A stretch of 64,000 nucleotides of DNA from Pseudomonas khorasanensis. GTDB taxonomy: Bacteria > Pseudomonadota > Gammaproteobacteria > Pseudomonadales > Pseudomonadaceae. Made by a program: the position numbers and the translations under genes. The stretch is taken from contig NZ_JABWQP020000001.1 in assembly GCF_014268505.2 (NCBI RefSeq), positions 1,296,021-1,360,020 of the forward strand, given 5' to 3'. Shown here piece by piece: positions 46,589-55,962 of the stretch (positions are counted from its first letter, which is position 1; the number at the start of each line of letters is the position of its first letter). The notes beneath the pieces were generated by a model. The model was not told the origin of the DNA. It was given only the letters and a program-made list of their open reading frames with translations, and made no database searches.

Positions 46589-47719
46589 TTACAAAGGACG
46601 ACCGATAGCGTTGCAGACGCTGGCGTTGTTGATGTCCAGGTTGTTGCCCGAGGTGTTGGTGATGAAGTTGGCGGTTACAGCGGTTTTCCAGGCGTTAGGC
46701 ACAGCGACGAACTTGTGCGCCTGGGTCGCAGCATTGTTGCCGGGGTTGCCGTAGTGCTTGGTCAGGAAGGCTTTGACGTCGGCGGCTACAGCGGCGTCCT
46801 TGTAGCATTGACCGAAGATGAAGTTGGTGTAGGCAGCCAGTTTGTAACCCGAAGCCGGGTTGGCGACCACTGGCGACCAGTTGGCAGGGTTTGCGGCCTG
46901 AGCGGCAGTCGAAGGCGCAGCCACCGACGACAGTGCCAGGGTGACGTTCAGCGAAGTCGGCTGAACGCCGTTGACGCGTGCAACCACAGCGTTGCTGGTA
47001 GCGTCGACACCGTCTGGACCGACGTAGCCGATGGAACCGTCAACCGCGTTCACGGAAGTGGCGACGTCAGCAGTGCTGGCGACACCGACCCAGTTCGAGG
47101 GCAAGGTCGAACCGGCAGGCAGACGAGCGCTGGTGAAGGTGGTGCTGGTGGCGAACTTGGTCGGGCAGACCGAGTTCAGGTGACGGCTGAGGATTTCGGT
47201 GGTGCCGCTGGAAACGTTGCGATAAACGACACGGATCGGAGTGGCATCAGCAGTGCCCAGCAGAGCGCCCCATGTGGTTTTGGCACCGGAAAAAGCGTCG
47301 CAGAGCTGAGCGCTGGTCAGGTTGAGCGCAGTCTGGCCGGCTTTTTTGTAAGGGATGGCAACCGAAGTGGCCACCGAAGGCAGCTGGATCAGCGGGCCGA
47401 AAGAGGTGCGGAAGTTGGTGTTGTAAGTGCTCAGTTCGGTGGCGCTGAGGATCGAGTCGCTGCCGGCGAAATGCACGGTGCCGGTAGTGCTGAAGCCAGC
47501 CGGGTTGTTGGTCAGGAAGGCAGTCTTGCCACCGCCGCTACCGATGGCGGCGTAGGAGAAGTTGGCTGGCAGGATGCTGTCGGCAGAACCTTTGTACAGA
47601 GCGGCTGGCAGGGTTGCACCACCACCGGTAACGGCCATGGCTTGAGCGGAAGCCAGAGCGGCGACGGTCAGGGAAGCTGCGATCAGAGTGCGCTTGAACA
47701 TGAAGAATCTCCTTTTCAA
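46589..47719 (-). CDS. DING-family phosphate-binding/secreted protein
   Basis: 376 residues with a Sec signal peptide ending at AQAMAVTG. The mature start VTGGGATLPAALYKGS, then FSYAAIGSGGGKTAFLTNN, is the DING family signature (consensus DINGGGATLPQ) of PstS-like phosphate-binding proteins. The first residues VTG replace DIN. In P. aeruginosa the related LapA and its neighbour are encoded beside hxc and exported through it; some have phosphatase activity. The gene lies between gspF and the exoprotein, so it is a likely Hxc substrate. Phosphate limitation is the expected inducer, but I see no clear Pho box by eye. Confidence 0.85.
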   Translation of the reverse strand: MKRRFFMFKRTLIAASLTVAALASAQAMAVTGGGATLPAALYKGSADSILPANFSYAAIGSGGGKTAFLTNNPAGFSTTGTVHFAGSDSILSATELSTYNTNFRTSFGPLIQLPSVATSVAIPYKKAGQTALNLTSAQLCDAFSGAKTTWGALLGTADATPIRVVYRNVSSGTTEILSRHLNSVCPTKFATSTTFTSARLPAGSTLPSNWVGVASTADVATSVNAVDGSIGYVGPDGVDATSNAVVARVNGVQPTSLNVTLALSSVAAPSTAAQAANPANWSPVVANPASGYKLAAYTNFIFGQCYKDAAVAADVKAFLTKHYGNPGNNAATQAHKFVAVPNAWKTAVTANFITNTSGNNLDINNASVCNAIGRPL

Positions 47720-48188
47720 CTAGGTGGTTAACACAGGTTTTTCGGATGACTTGCATGACGCCGGGAGGCCCCACCTGGCCCTCGCTGACACAGGCCCAAG
47801 TGAAGTCGCACTGAGAAATTCGCAGCTTCCAGTGACAGATAAAGGAAAAAACCTCGGGAGCCAGGAAGCGATTTACAGGGGGTTTTCTCGGGGGTTTGTG
47901 CAGGGTGATGAGGCGTCTGGGCCCGGGTTTTCGCTGAATCGGGCTGGAGCCGTTGAAAGGCGGTTGCAGATGACAGAACGGAGAACCCGAGGATGGCCGG
48001 ATTAGCACTCGGGTGATGCTGAGGCTGGTGAAAAAAAGCTGAATGATTTGTTGCCTTGACTGGCCTCTTCGCGAGCAAGCTCGCTCCCACAGGGATTGAT
48101 GTTGTTAATGCAATTTGCTTCACAACACCGAACACTGTGGGAGCGAGCTTGCTCGCGAAGAGGCCCGATCAGACACCATCAAATGTGG
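47720..48188. other. Non-coding region between the T2SS operon and the DING gene
   Basis: 469 bases. It holds the promoter of the DING gene (minus strand), a CTCCTTTTC (GGAG-type) ribosome-binding site directly before its start, and a perfect 30-base inverted REP pair at 48063-48164. A weak Pho-box-like half (CTGTCAC, 47832-47838) is present but its partner half is poor. Confidence 0.6.
48063..48164. repeat. Inverted REP pair (BIME) downstream of gspF
   Basis: Two 30-base copies of a GTGGGAGCGAGCTTGCTCGC-type Pseudomonas REP face each other exactly (48063-48092 and 48135-48164) across 42 bases. REP pairs commonly end transcription or stabilise mRNA, here at the end of the gsp operon. Confidence 0.92.
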
Positions 48189-49400
48189 TTATTGCACCAA
48201 CTGGTTGATCTCGATGATCGGCAACAACACCGCCATCACAATCACCAGCACCACCCCACCCATCACCACGATCATCAGCGGTTCAAGCAACGCCGTCATG
48301 CCCATCGCCCGGCGCTCGATATCCCGCGACAACGTCTGCGCCGCGCGCTCCAGCATCGGGGGCAGTGATCCGGTTTTTTCACCGCTGGCGATCAGGTGAA
48401 TCAGCACCGGCGGGAACACGTTCTCCACCCGCAGCGCGGCGGCGAGGTTGACGCCTTCGCGCACTTTTGCCGTGGCCTCGGTGACGCTCAGGCTCAGGCG
48501 ATCATTGGACAGCGTCTGCCGCGCCGCCTCCAGGGCGCGCAACAGCGGCACCCCGGCGCCGCCGAGAATCGCCAGGGTCGAGGCGAACCGCGCGGTGTTC
48601 AGGCCCAGAATGAAGCGACCAAACAGCGGCAATTTCAGCACCCGATGATGCCAGCTCAACCGCGCCGCCGGATTACGCAAATACAGCCGCCAACTCCAGA
48701 ACGCCCCGGCGATGATCGCCGCGCACAACCAGCCCCAGGCACGAATAAAGTCACTCGCGGTGAGCATCGCCAGGGTCAGCCCGGGCAAATCCTGCCGCGC
48801 CTGGGAAAACGCGCTGACCACCTGCGGCACCACGTAGCTGAGCAGGAAAATCACAATGCCGATCGACACCAGCCCGACCACGCCGGGGTAAATAAACGCT
48901 GTAAGAATCTTGCCGCGCAGGTTGTTGCGCTCCTCAATGTAATCGGCCAACCGCTCCATGACCTGCGCCAAATCGCCGGACTCCTCGCCCGCTGCGATCA
49001 GCGCACGGTAAATCTCCGGAAAATCCCGAGGCCGCGACGCCAACGATTCAGCCAGGCGCATGCCGCTGCGCACATCGGCGCGCACGGCGCTCAGGGTCTG
49101 GGCGATGTGTTTTTTCTCGGCCTGCTCGACGGTGGCACTCAACGCGGCTTCCAGCGGCAGACTGGCACCGAGCAGACTCGACAGTTGCCGCGTGGCCCAT
49201 GCCAGATCGTTGTCCGACAGCCGCGCACTGAACAACCCACCGCCGCCCTGCCGGGCAACGTTGCTTTCTTCGTGCACCGACAACGCCGTCAGACCCCGCC
49301 CGCGCAAGGCACTGAACGCCGCGCTCTGGCTGTCCGCCTCAAGGTGTCCGGACTCGATTTTGCCGGTGGCATCCGCCGCTTCAAAGCGATAGCGATTCAT
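48189..49400 (-). CDS. gspF: Type II secretion inner-membrane protein GspF (HxcS-like)
   Basis: 403 residues, beginning MNRYRFEAADATGKIESG. It contains the two T2SSF domains with LAGVRADVRSGMRL-like and DRLSLSVTEATAKVREG blocks, and three membrane segments (about 170-190, 220-240 and 370-400). It forms the inner-membrane platform with GspL/M and the ATPase GspE. The start overlaps the gspE stop (ATGA). It is the last gene of the gspG-K-L-M-D-E-F operon. Confidence 0.95.
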   Translation of the reverse strand: MNRYRFEAADATGKIESGHLEADSQSAAFSALRGRGLTALSVHEESNVARQGGGGLFSARLSDNDLAWATRQLSSLLGASLPLEAALSATVEQAEKKHIAQTLSAVRADVRSGMRLAESLASRPRDFPEIYRALIAAGEESGDLAQVMERLADYIEERNNLRGKILTAFIYPGVVGLVSIGIVIFLLSYVVPQVVSAFSQARQDLPGLTLAMLTASDFIRAWGWLCAAIIAGAFWSWRLYLRNPAARLSWHHRVLKLPLFGRFILGLNTARFASTLAILGGAGVPLLRALEAARQTLSNDRLSLSVTEATAKVREGVNLAAALRVENVFPPVLIHLIASGEKTGSLPPMLERAAQTLSRDIERRAMGMTALLEPLMIVVMGGVVLVIVMAVLLPIIEINQLVQ

Positions 49401-50806
49401 CAGGCGTCCCGTGTGACACGAAGGATTTCTTCCGGCGCGGTGGCACCACTACGAATCCAGCGTTCGCCGTCCTCACGCAAACTGAACATCCCCGCCTTCG
49501 ACGCCGCAGCACGCAAGGCCTGCTCCCCTGCCCCTTGGTGAATCAGGGTGCGGATGTCGTCGTCGATGCAAAACAGTTCATGAATGCCGGTGCGGCCGCT
49601 GTAACCGGTTTGATTGCACGCCGCGCAACCGACCGGGCGCCAGGTGCCGGGCGTGGCCGGGTCTTCCTGTTTGCATTGATTGCACAGGCGCCGCACCAGC
49701 CGTTGCGCGAGTACCCCGAGCATCGATGAGGCCAGCAGAAACGGTTCGACACCCATGTCCACCAGCCGGTTGACCGCCGACACCGCGTCGTTGGTGTGCA
49801 GCGTCGCCAGCACCAGGTGGCCGGTCAACGAAGCCTGGACAGCGATTTGCGCGGTCTCCAGGTCGCGGATTTCGCCGATCATGATGATGTCCGGGTCCTG
49901 GCGCAGAATCGCCCGCAGCGCCAAGGCAAACGTCATGTCGATCTTGGCGTTGACCTGAATCTGGCTGATCCCGGGCAGGTCGTATTCCACCGGATCTTCC
50001 ACCGTGAGAATGTTGCTGGTGCTCGCGTCCAGACGCGCGAGTGCCGCATAGAGGCTGGTGGTTTTGCCGCTGCCGGTCGGCCCGGTGACCAACACAATGC
50101 CGTGGGGCTGGCGGATCAGATGATCGAGTTTGGCCAGCACTTGCGCATCCATGCCCAACGTCTCCAGCTGCAGGCGCCCGGCCTGCTTGTCGAGCAAGCG
50201 CATCACCACGCGTTCGCCATGGCCGGTTGGCACCGTGGACACACGAATATCAATCGGCCGCCCGGCCACCCGCAGCGCGATGCGGCCGTCCTGCGGCAAA
50301 CGTTTTTCAGCGATATCGAGTTGCGCCATGATCTTGATCCGCGACACCAGCGCACCGTGCAACGCCTTGCGGGGCGAGACCACGTCACGCAGCGTGCCGT
50401 CGACGCGATAGCGCACCACCGAATGGGTTTCGAAGGGCTCGATGTGAATGTCGCTGGCCTCGTCACGCGCCGCTTGCGTCAGCAGTGCGTTGATCATGCG
50501 AATCACCGGCGCTCCGTCCTGGGTGTCGAGCAGGTCGGTGATTTCCGGCATGTCCTGCATCAACCGATCAAGGTCGACTTCGTTCTCGGCGGCGCCCACC
50601 ACCGCCGCCGCACTGCCGGTGTCGGCATAAGCGCTGGCGAGCAGACCGTCGAGTTCGTCATCGCGCACCCGCTCGATTGGCGTCGCGCCGAACTGACGGC
50701 GCACCTCGCTGACCGACCAGCCGGGCGTCGACGGACACACCAACAACACGCCGTCGCGCAACAGAATGCGCTGCGCCTTGGCCCAGGCATACGGCAACCG
50801 ACTCAA
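49400..50806 (-). CDS. gspE: Type II secretion ATPase GspE (HxcR-like)
   Basis: 468 residues from a TTG at 50806. The strong AAGGAGG directly upstream is too close to the in-frame GTG at 50815, which therefore seems unlikely. The N-terminal domain has LPYAWAKAQRILL. Walker A is GPTGSGKTT, and Asp/His boxes are in DASDIHIEPFE-type and ATLHTNDAVSAVNRL stretches. The zinc-binding loop has CNQCK and CAACNQTGYSGR. It powers pseudopilus assembly at the inner membrane. Confidence 0.93.
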   Translation of the reverse strand: MSRLPYAWAKAQRILLRDGVLLVCPSTPGWSVSEVRRQFGATPIERVRDDELDGLLASAYADTGSAAAVVGAAENEVDLDRLMQDMPEITDLLDTQDGAPVIRMINALLTQAARDEASDIHIEPFETHSVVRYRVDGTLRDVVSPRKALHGALVSRIKIMAQLDIAEKRLPQDGRIALRVAGRPIDIRVSTVPTGHGERVVMRLLDKQAGRLQLETLGMDAQVLAKLDHLIRQPHGIVLVTGPTGSGKTTSLYAALARLDASTSNILTVEDPVEYDLPGISQIQVNAKIDMTFALALRAILRQDPDIIMIGEIRDLETAQIAVQASLTGHLVLATLHTNDAVSAVNRLVDMGVEPFLLASSMLGVLAQRLVRRLCNQCKQEDPATPGTWRPVGCAACNQTGYSGRTGIHELFCIDDDIRTLIHQGAGEQALRAAASKAGMFSLREDGERWIRSGATAPEEILRVTRDA

Positions 50807-50820
50807 GACAAACACCTCCT

Positions 50821-50955
50821 TGTAGGAGCTGCCGAAGGCTGTGATCGTTGATCGTTCCCACGCTCTGCGTGGGAATGCCTCTTCCGGCGCTCTGCGTCGG
50901 CTCTGGGACGCAGAGCGTCCCTTGCTGCATTCCCACGCGGAGCGTGGGAACGATC
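50821..50955. repeat. REP/BIME cluster between gspD and gspE
   Basis: GATCGTTCCCACGCTCTGCG at 50850 and its inverted copy ending at 50955 bracket a second inverted repeat (CTCTGCGTC and GACGCAGAG). A further TGTAGGAGCTGCCGAAGGCT element begins at 50821. These are common Pseudomonas REP families. They interrupt an otherwise tightly packed operon. Confidence 0.85.
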
Positions 50956-50978
50956 AGGATCGCAACAGATCGTGATGT

Positions 50979-53333
50979 TCATTGAATGGGCACTGCCTTG
51001 ATCGTTGCGCGCGGGCCTGAAGGCGGCACACCTTGAGCGGAGTTCGGCAATTGCGGCGCCTGCATGTCCGGCATCGCCCAGCTGCGCTCCGGCTGCAATC
51101 CGCCCTGGGCGCGGCGCATGAAATCGTAGCGGTTCAGCGTAATGCTGCGCCCCGCTTCGCTGTCGCGGATGATGTACGGGCGCAGGAAGACCATCAAATT
51201 GGTCTTGGTGATCGCCCGACGCTCGTTGCGAAACAGCGCGCCAATCCCCGGAATCGTCGACAACCAAGGCACCGCGTCGTTGCTCTGGCTGTAGCCGTCC
51301 TGGAGCAAGCCGCCGAGCACCATGATCTGGCCGTCATCCAGCAGGATGCTGGTGTCGATCGCCCGTTTGTTGGTGACGATCCCCGCCGAGGTCACGCTGT
51401 TGGAGGCGCGCTCATCGATGCTGCTGACCTCTTGATAGATATCCAGCTTGACCGTGCCGCCTTCGGAAATCTGCGGCCGTACGTTGAGCTTGAGGCCGAC
51501 CTCTTCGCGGGTCACGGTCTGGAACGGGTTGTTGCTGGTGCCACCGCCGCCAGTGACGTAGCTGCCGCTGACAAAAGGGATGGTCTGGCCGACAAAAATG
51601 CTCGCCGCTTCGTTGTCCAGGGTCAGCAAATTCGGCGTTGACAACACGTTGGTACCACCCTTGCTTTTCAATGCCCGGGCCAGCACTTTCAGGTCCAGAA
51701 TCTTGCCGATCCCGGGGATGTCGACGGTGCCGTTGACGTAGCCGAGATTCAAACCCTGAGGCAGCACATCGATGCTGGTCTTCCCACTGGTGTTGAGACC
51801 CGCACCACCAAGGTTGGCGCCACCGATCACGCCGTTGCCGGCGAGATTGCCGGTTTGCCATTGCACGCCGAATTCGCTGGCATCGTCCTCGCCGACCTCG
51901 ACGATCAGGCTTTCGATCACCACTTGCGCACGGCGCTGATCAAGCAAATCGATGACTTCGCGCAGGTTGCGATACAGCGGCTCCGGGGCTGAAATCAGCA
52001 GCGTGTTGGTCGTGGCGTCGGCCTGAATCGTCACGCCGCCGGCGCTGAAGGCGACGTTCTGTTCGCTGCTCTGCGTGCCGCCACTGCTGGCGCCGCCGCC
52101 ACTGCCCTGCGCATAGCTGCCGCCGGTTCCGCCGCTGCTGGTCGTGGTTGACGTGCCAGTGCTGGGCGTACTGCTTTGGCCGTTCTGAGCACCATTACCG
52201 CCGGTGCTGCTGCCCATCGAGCTGAGCACCGAACGCGCCGCGTCGCTGGTGCCGCTGTCGCTTTCACCGGTGAGCAAACCGCGCAAGGCTTGCGCCAGTT
52301 TTGCCGCCTGGGCGTTGCGCAAATAGACCACATGCAGATTGCTCGGATTGCTCTGCGCATTGTCGAGTTTGTAGATCAGGTTGCGCGCCAGCTCAGTGCG
52401 CTCGGGACTGCCGGCACGGATGATGATGGTGTTGGAACGTGGGTCGCCGATCACCGCGATTTTCTGCGTCGGATCATTACCCGGCGCATCGAGCAGGTCG
52501 GCGACCATCGGTGCGATGTCGGCAGCAATGCCGTTCTGGATCTGCACCACATCGGTGTCGATCGCGCTCGGCGTGTCGATGCTGTCGATCAACTGCGCGA
52601 CGCGGGTCAGGTTCTCGGCGTAATCGGTAATGACGATGGTGTTGTTGCCCGGATAGGCGTTGATCGGATTGTTCGGCGATACGATCGGGCGCAGCACCGG
52701 GATCAGGTTGACCGCGTTCTCGTATTGCAGGCGAAACGTGCGCGTGAGCATGCCGTTGTCGGCCGGTTTGTCGGCGCTGTAAATCGGCCCGCCGAGCAAT
52801 TTCGCGTCGGCCTCTGGCACCACTTGGGCGACACCGCCAACGTCGACCACGCTGAAACCCTGCATGCGCAATGCAGCGAGCAGCATGTCGTAAGCCTGCC
52901 GTGCCGGCACCTGACCTTCGGAGACCAGGGTCAGAGTGCCCTTGACCCGAGGATCGACCAGAAACTGCTGCCCGGTGGCACGCGACAACGCACGCACGAC
53001 CGCCTGAATATCCGCCTCGACGAAATTCAGCGTCACCGGTTGCTCGCCCAACGGATTGCGCGGGGTCGCATTGCTCGGCGCAGCGCCGCCACTGCGCCCG
53101 CGCTGGCTGATGTTGTGCAATTGCTTCGGCACCGGCCGCGCCTGGGCTTGCGCGCGTTCGCGATCAGCAACCGCATCGCCGCTGCGTTGGGTGTTGGCCA
53201 GCGGCCGGCCCAGTTCACTGTCGACCAGCAGTGGCGGCTGGTTTTGCGGAGCCGTGGTGCTGTTACACGCGCTCAACGCCATCAGCAACAACGGCAGCGC
53301 CAGACGTGCCGGTTTGCAGCGTGACTCCTTCAT
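50979..53333 (-). CDS. gspD: Type II secretion secretin GspD (lipoprotein, HxcQ-like)
   Basis: 784 residues. The N-terminus is a lipoprotein signal with lipobox ALSAC, and Cys23 would be acylated. N-domains follow, then a Ser/Gly/Thr-rich linker in the middle, and the secretin domain with VPFVSGSYVTGGGGTSNNPF and the C-terminal VLGGLLQDGYSQS and PGIGALFRNE. HxcQ of P. aeruginosa is the known liposecretin that targets itself without a pilotin, and this gene shares that feature. It builds the outer-membrane channel. It overlaps the gspM stop by four bases. Confidence 0.93.
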   Translation of the reverse strand: MKESRCKPARLALPLLLMALSACNSTTAPQNQPPLLVDSELGRPLANTQRSGDAVADRERAQAQARPVPKQLHNISQRGRSGGAAPSNATPRNPLGEQPVTLNFVEADIQAVVRALSRATGQQFLVDPRVKGTLTLVSEGQVPARQAYDMLLAALRMQGFSVVDVGGVAQVVPEADAKLLGGPIYSADKPADNGMLTRTFRLQYENAVNLIPVLRPIVSPNNPINAYPGNNTIVITDYAENLTRVAQLIDSIDTPSAIDTDVVQIQNGIAADIAPMVADLLDAPGNDPTQKIAVIGDPRSNTIIIRAGSPERTELARNLIYKLDNAQSNPSNLHVVYLRNAQAAKLAQALRGLLTGESDSGTSDAARSVLSSMGSSTGGNGAQNGQSSTPSTGTSTTTSSGGTGGSYAQGSGGGASSGGTQSSEQNVAFSAGGVTIQADATTNTLLISAPEPLYRNLREVIDLLDQRRAQVVIESLIVEVGEDDASEFGVQWQTGNLAGNGVIGGANLGGAGLNTSGKTSIDVLPQGLNLGYVNGTVDIPGIGKILDLKVLARALKSKGGTNVLSTPNLLTLDNEAASIFVGQTIPFVSGSYVTGGGGTSNNPFQTVTREEVGLKLNVRPQISEGGTVKLDIYQEVSSIDERASNSVTSAGIVTNKRAIDTSILLDDGQIMVLGGLLQDGYSQSNDAVPWLSTIPGIGALFRNERRAITKTNLMVFLRPYIIRDSEAGRSITLNRYDFMRRAQGGLQPERSWAMPDMQAPQLPNSAQGVPPSGPRATIKAVPIQ

Positions 53334-53878
53334 GAAGCTTCCTTAGCGCCCTGCGCCTGATCCATGCGAACGGTGCCTGACAAAGTGCCGGCGGTGACTT
53401 CGGTGGAGGCCTCGCTTGCGCGTCGCAACTGCGCCTCGACCACGTGCAGAGAAAGTTGTGACGGCTGGCTCAGCAGCCAGTCGAGCAGCGCATCGGCGGG
53501 TGCGGCGTCGATATTCAACTGCCACGAACCGCCGTCTGCCGCTTGTAATCGGAAGTGCCCGGCCAGACCCGCCGCTTGCAGACTTTGCTCCAGCGATTGG
53601 TTGATGCTCAGCCCTTGCGCACGCACATTGACGCCGCGCAACAGCACTTCAAGCGCTTCGGTCTGGGCGCGCAGCTTGGGCGTTTCGCTTTGCCAAAAAG
53701 TGATCTTGGCCAACGGCGGCTTGACCAGGGTCAGCCAGACCAGCAGACCGATCAGCACCACGGCCATGCCGCCGACCATGCGTTTTTCGCGCAGTGCCAA
53801 CGGCTGCCAGCGCGCCTGCAACTGGCCGCTGAAGCGCTGCCAGCGCGCACGGTAAATCGCCAGCGTCGCCCTACTCAT
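53330..53878 (-). CDS. gspM: Type II secretion protein GspM (HxcZ-like)
   Basis: 182 residues from the ATG at 53878. It has a short cytoplasmic N-terminus, one membrane segment (MVGGMAVVLIGLLVWLTLV) and a periplasmic ferredoxin-like domain ending in the overlap with gspD. It is identified by position between gspL and gspD and by topology. It overlaps the gspL stop by eight bases. Confidence 0.8.
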   Translation of the reverse strand: MSRATLAIYRARWQRFSGQLQARWQPLALREKRMVGGMAVVLIGLLVWLTLVKPPLAKITFWQSETPKLRAQTEALEVLLRGVNVRAQGLSINQSLEQSLQAAGLAGHFRLQAADGGSWQLNIDAAPADALLDWLLSQPSQLSLHVVEAQLRRASEASTEVTAGTLSGTVRMDQAQGAKEAS

Positions 53879-54998
53879 CGTCTGCTCCGCTGCTGTCGTC
53901 TTCGGTTGTGTTTTCGTTTGCGGTCGCCTCGCCAGCCGGGCGCAGCGTCCAGCCCTCGTCATCGGCGCTGACGCTGATCCCCGCCTGGGCCAACGTGCTT
54001 TGCAAGTCCTTGTCGTTACCGCCACGGCGTGCATCGCTGAGCAGCGCCAGTTGCAAAGCACCGTCGCGATACGTCAGGCGCTCGACACTGCCGGCCATGA
54101 ACGGCATGCCAGTACCGGCCTGCAACACCAGTCGATTGAAGTTCTGCGCCGGATCGTCGACCGCACCTTTTTGCCGCTGCTCCAGTTGCTGACGCGCCTG
54201 CTGCAGCGGGTTAAGAATCACCGGCAATTCGGGGAAGGCCTGTTTGACCCGCTGACTCATTTGCGCCTTGAGCTGCTGGCCCTGCCGCGCTTCGCGGGCG
54301 GCGTAGAGATTCAGGCCGATCACCCAGACCGCCACGGCCACAGCCACACAACCCGCCGCACGACCCCAACCGCGTTGCTCGCCGCCGGTCTGCTGCAAGC
54401 CGCCGTGCAAACCCCAACCCGGCAAAGGACCGGTCCAGCGTTGCGTTGCCTCCGGTTCGAACGATGCTTGCTCAACGTCGTCACCGAGCAGCGGCTCAAC
54501 CTGCGCATGCTGCAAACTTTCGCGTTTGAGTAAATGACCGTCCCGCACGCAAACGACAACGTCCGACGACACCGGCAGGCTGTAAGGCGCGGGATACAAA
54601 CCGCTCAGGCTCAAACCCGACTGCTTGAGCACGGCGGCCAGACGCTGCAAGTGCTGCCGCGACACCCACGCGATCTGCACTCTCCCGCTTGCATCGCGGG
54701 GGCTGTGCCCGATATGCATCAAGGCACTGTCGCCCAGCATCAAGGCCTGCGCCGCACACTGCACGGCGGCGACAATTTTGCTGGCGGGCAGCGGCGGTAG
54801 ATCGAGGCTCGCGAGCAGGCTGTCGGCCGGGTGCAGAAAACACAGCAACGACGGCTGTTTTGGCCGTTGCCCCAACTGACTCAGCGTCAGCCGTTCTTCA
54901 AGACTGACCTGGCCCTGACGATCCAGCCACGCGCAGCTCACTTCGCTGTGCAACTCCAGCTCCGCCAACGGCGGCAATGCAACGCGCAACTGACTCAT
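53871..54998 (-). CDS. gspL: Type II secretion protein GspL (HxcY-like)
   Basis: 375 residues. The N-terminal cytoplasmic actin-like domain (about 1-210) precedes a membrane segment (AAGCVAVAVAVWVIGLNLYA) and a periplasmic domain. It recruits GspE to the inner membrane. The C-terminal tail is acidic (TTEDDSSGADDE), which is unusual. The start overlaps gspK by four bases. Confidence 0.88.
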   Translation of the reverse strand: MSQLRVALPPLAELELHSEVSCAWLDRQGQVSLEERLTLSQLGQRPKQPSLLCFLHPADSLLASLDLPPLPASKIVAAVQCAAQALMLGDSALMHIGHSPRDASGRVQIAWVSRQHLQRLAAVLKQSGLSLSGLYPAPYSLPVSSDVVVCVRDGHLLKRESLQHAQVEPLLGDDVEQASFEPEATQRWTGPLPGWGLHGGLQQTGGEQRGWGRAAGCVAVAVAVWVIGLNLYAAREARQGQQLKAQMSQRVKQAFPELPVILNPLQQARQQLEQRQKGAVDDPAQNFNRLVLQAGTGMPFMAGSVERLTYRDGALQLALLSDARRGGNDKDLQSTLAQAGISVSADDEGWTLRPAGEATANENTTEDDSSGADDE

Positions 54999-55954
54999 GC
55001 ACCCACCCGCGACCAGATCACCTGCGGCAACCGATCCTCGCTGCGGTGCAGCAAAGCATCAAGGCTGACCCGCCGCTTATCACGCCGCGCCTCGCCGCGC
55101 AAACGGAACCAGTCACTGGTAATGCCGACCTTCACATCGCTCATTTCCAGCTGCGGCATGCGCAAGCGATTCACAAAATCGCCACGATTGATAAACCAGC
55201 GCCCGGCATCGCGCTCAACAATCAACGCCGCTGCCCGCTCCAGCGAAAGCCCCGGCACATACGCCGCGAGTACCTGCGCCGTGGCGGTGTTGCCGTTGAT
55301 CCAGGTCGTCGCCGGAATTACCGTCACGTAAGGCGTCAGTTGAACGATCAGCGCATCCGTCACCCCTTCGACACTGCGCAGATCATCCAGCGTGCGCAGC
55401 ATCGGCACCTTTGGCGGTTGCGGTTTTTGGGCGGCATCGGGCGAAGTGGCGCGGCCACTGTCGAGCCCCGCAGTGCCGGTCGAGCCAATTTGCGCATTCA
55501 GCAGATGCGGATAGCCGGCGATCACCCGCTGGCGGATGCGCTGGGTGACAACGGCACTCACACCGATCAGCGCACACAAACGCTCGAACGCTTGCACCTG
55601 CGACTCATCAATCCGCTCGTTAGCGACCAGATTGCGCAGGTTGAACTTGCCCTGCTCATCCTCCAGACGCCCCGCAAAATCCGCTGCCAGCAACGGCTGC
55701 GCCCAGGGCTGATCACGCCGAGTCAATGGGTCACGCAGCCGCGCATCCCATAGCAACTGTCGGCTGATCTCCAGGCCACCCTGCGCCACCCAGCGCCCCT
55801 GCACCCGCTGCTGATCGGCCTCCAGCGCACGGGTCGACACGCTCTGGCGCGTCAACATCCCCGCCGCAATCACCGCCACCACGGCAGCAATCAACAACGC
55901 GCTGATGATCGCCATACCCCGTTGCTTCGCCCCGTTGAGCGAACGCGTATTCAT
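54995..55954 (-). CDS. gspK: Type II secretion minor pseudopilin GspK (HxcX-like)
   Basis: 319 residues. The N-terminal prepilin-like segment is KQRGMAIISALLIAAVVAVI with a Gly-Met cleavage pattern; GspK lacks the usual Glu5, as here. The large C-terminal domain with helix-hairpin-helix (LRSVEGVTDALI) is typical. It caps the pseudopilus tip. gspG lies eight bases upstream. Confidence 0.9.
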   Translation of the reverse strand: MNTRSLNGAKQRGMAIISALLIAAVVAVIAAGMLTRQSVSTRALEADQQRVQGRWVAQGGLEISRQLLWDARLRDPLTRRDQPWAQPLLAADFAGRLEDEQGKFNLRNLVANERIDESQVQAFERLCALIGVSAVVTQRIRQRVIAGYPHLLNAQIGSTGTAGLDSGRATSPDAAQKPQPPKVPMLRTLDDLRSVEGVTDALIVQLTPYVTVIPATTWINGNTATAQVLAAYVPGLSLERAAALIVERDAGRWFINRGDFVNRLRMPQLEMSDVKVGITSDWFRLRGEARRDKRRVSLDALLHRSEDRLPQVIWSRVGA

Positions 55955-55962
55955 GGCCGGCC

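Noticed and set aside
47750..47765. ATGAC-TTGC-ATGAC near the DING promoter, resembling a Pho box
   Set aside because: The half-sites are nine bases apart, not the eleven required for PhoB tandem binding.
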